Source: Apostichopus japonicus (lineage: Eukaryota > Echinodermata > Holothuroidea > Aspidochirotida > Stichopodidae). From it: a stretch of 64,000 nt of DNA. The position numbers and the translations under genes are program-made. The notes beneath the pieces were generated by a model that was not told the DNA's origin, searched no databases, and saw only the letters and a program-made list of their open reading frames with translations. How positions within the stretch are numbered: position 1 is the first letter of the stretch; every line of letters begins with the position of its first letter. Positions 62,372 through 64,000 of the stretch are shown here, one piece after another. The stretch is from assembly GCF_037975245.1 (NCBI RefSeq), contig NC_092569.1:26179168-26243167 (forward strand). The letters are read 5' to 3'.

Positions 62372-62373
62372 CT

Positions 62374-64000
62374 GAAAATAATCATGAAATATTTAGGAAT
62401 GCTTCATAATTGTATAAATGAATGATCATTAAAAGTATATTATAGGTTATTATTAATGTTCAAAGTAGGCCTAGGCTACAGCATTTGATTAAAATGTGAT
62501 CCCGGAAAAAATAGAAAAAAAAAAAAATACATTCTTTTAAGCATGAACTGCTTTATACTGTATAAAGCAGTACCACAAAGGATCCTGTTGTGGGCCAGTG
62601 TAATCCCATGCTTATAAGCCTTTTAGACAATTTGATGGACCTATTATGACATGGGAACTAGTAATTATGAAGCACTAGAAATTGCAACAATTGTTCAACT
62701 TTTCAGTTCAAAAGTCTTATTCTGAAGTACGTTATATAGTTGGACCCATCATGCTACATTAGTACCAGGTAACTAGTAGTCTGCGCTGCCCATTAATTCC
62801 TGCAAACAAGATCGAAATGTGTTGGACTACTTCTTAGGGAAAGCTATGCCAATGCATCCAACTATATATAGCTAAGTTAGTACTACAGTAGGCCTAACTG
62901 CCCCTTACTCCTTAGTAACATGACCATTTGACAATTACTGCAGTCTACTCAAATTGGGGGCCTAACGTAAATTAGGCTACGCTAGTTAATGGAAAAACTA
63001 AATCAAAAGGGCATCGAACGAAATAAAAAAGATAACAAAAACAGAAAAATTTAGCTAAGGATATTAAAATCGTTCATGTTGTACAACACACGCATTCACA
63101 TTAACATTATGAACCATGTTCGTAATCTGCCGAACTGTTAGGCTAATCCACAACGATGTGCCTGATTCCAAGTTTCCACTGTCAAGAGTTAGGTCAAAGA
63201 CAGAACAAATTTCGATAGGAACATAACAGAGAATGGATCCACTTCTCCGCTTGTTCAGCATAATGGACCAAAGGAAATTATATGGCAGGCCAAATGCCTT
63301 ATAATAAAATACATTGGATTATGATCGATAAACCAAACTTCAAGTTATCAAAGTAGGCTATAGATTAGTATGCGAAAAGGAAAATAGTTTTATGGACCGA
63401 AAAGGCCGGTTTGTCAGTTATAAACTCTGGGTTTTCGACAGACAGACCAAAATTATCAATCAGGCGGAAACCGAGTTTATCATGTGTATAAACCACGGAC
63501 ATTATTTACTGATACCATTTATAATATTAACCAGTATTATAGACGAATATATTCCGATAAGTATGTCGAGTGAAAACCGTGACGTTAAAATTTGAACATA
63601 GCTGGTATCATGATTCAAAGGGTTGCATTGAATTACCCAGAAACTCCGTGCAGCATGCATCTCTACATAGCTTGGAAATAAAAAAATATGGGTCGAAAGC
63701 GTTCATGCACTCAACCAATCCCCTATCCCCTCCCCCGTGCCCATCATCCCAAACATTCATCCATTCATCCAGGCTAGGATCATATAGGCTACGCATATAT
63801 TCTGAATTCTAAAAAAAAAGTGAACTATTTTGGCTGGATTACTTCAGATAGGTCTACAGGAGAGCATTATCATGCCACATTATAAGTTTGGGAGATTGAG
63901 GTCGGATCAAGAACGTGTATAGGAGTTTAGTTTTGGCATATCGATCGATTGACGTGTGTGAAAATCACTTTCATGCTGTGTGACTGTCAGAGCCCCATGG
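62374..64000. other. Upstream region, no exon recognised
   Basis: The exon encoding the first membrane span should lie upstream of e1 and end in T to give Cys before His-Phe. I find no minus-strand segment here with a hydrophobic span and a fitting donor, so it is probably beyond 64 kb. No promoter or other gene is recognised. Confidence 0.5.

Noticed and set aside
63064-63800. Minus-strand frames as candidates for the first membrane-span exon
   Set aside because: None has a hydrophobic span followed by a donor in the needed phase; the short hydrophobic run near 63550 ends in a stop.

Overview
This window is eukaryotic, intron-rich and AT-rich, and comes from an animal. It is dominated by one very large multi-exon gene on the minus strand, running from about 62.4 kb down to position 1 and past both window edges. 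I resolve 51 exons by hand. Every junction is phase-compatible and together they give one open reading frame of 2,864 codons with no internal stop. The first exon seen (62239-62371) encodes a His-Phe-Asn...[10 protein letters not shown]...C...C segment that matches what directly follows the first membrane span in ABCA-subfamily ABC transporters. I therefore read the window as the giant first extracellular domain of an ABCA-like transporter. The first membrane span, the membrane domains and the nucleotide-binding domains are not in the window. No species can be named. The tRNA-derived SINE, CR1/L2-like LINE tails and hAT-like and TTAA MITEs, with introns of about 0.1-4.3 kb, fit a marine invertebrate, perhaps an echinoderm; that is inference only.

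Layout: after two N-terminal exons (62.4-60.3 kb), the protein is a string of twelve tandem modules. Each is built from four exon types in fixed order with fixed intron phases: d (phase 1 to 0, 116-137 nt), a (0 to 0, 177-207 nt, always two cysteines), b (0 to 2, usually 194-263 nt) and c (2 to 1, 125-143 nt). Modules: 1 at 57.4-48.4 kb, 2 at 47.8-40.9, 3 at 40.4-37.1, 4 at 35.4-32.1, 5 at 31.1-27.2, 6 at 26.2-21.8, 7 at 20.9-17.8, 8 at 17.0-14.8, 9 at 14.1-11.4, 10 at 10.5-8.5, 11 at 7.6-1.7, and 12 from 0.9 kb, cut by the window edge. Exceptions: module 2 has a complete C-type lectin-like domain (two exons plus a 21-nt microexon, flanked by phase-1 introns) where the c exon should be; module 8 has b and c fused by intron loss; modules 4 and 11 carry an extra phase 2-2 exon (c'); and the module 11 b exon uses a GC donor.

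Introns hold many tandem repeats with periods of about 30 to 565 bp, a LINE insertion whose target-site duplication copies the donor of the first exon, other LINE 3' ends, a tRNA-derived SINE, and several MITE families. Several intronic tandem repeats contain copies of the neighbouring exon's splice site. No convincing gene is seen on the plus strand. The most interesting unit is the modular ABCA-like ectodomain with its embedded lectin-like domain.
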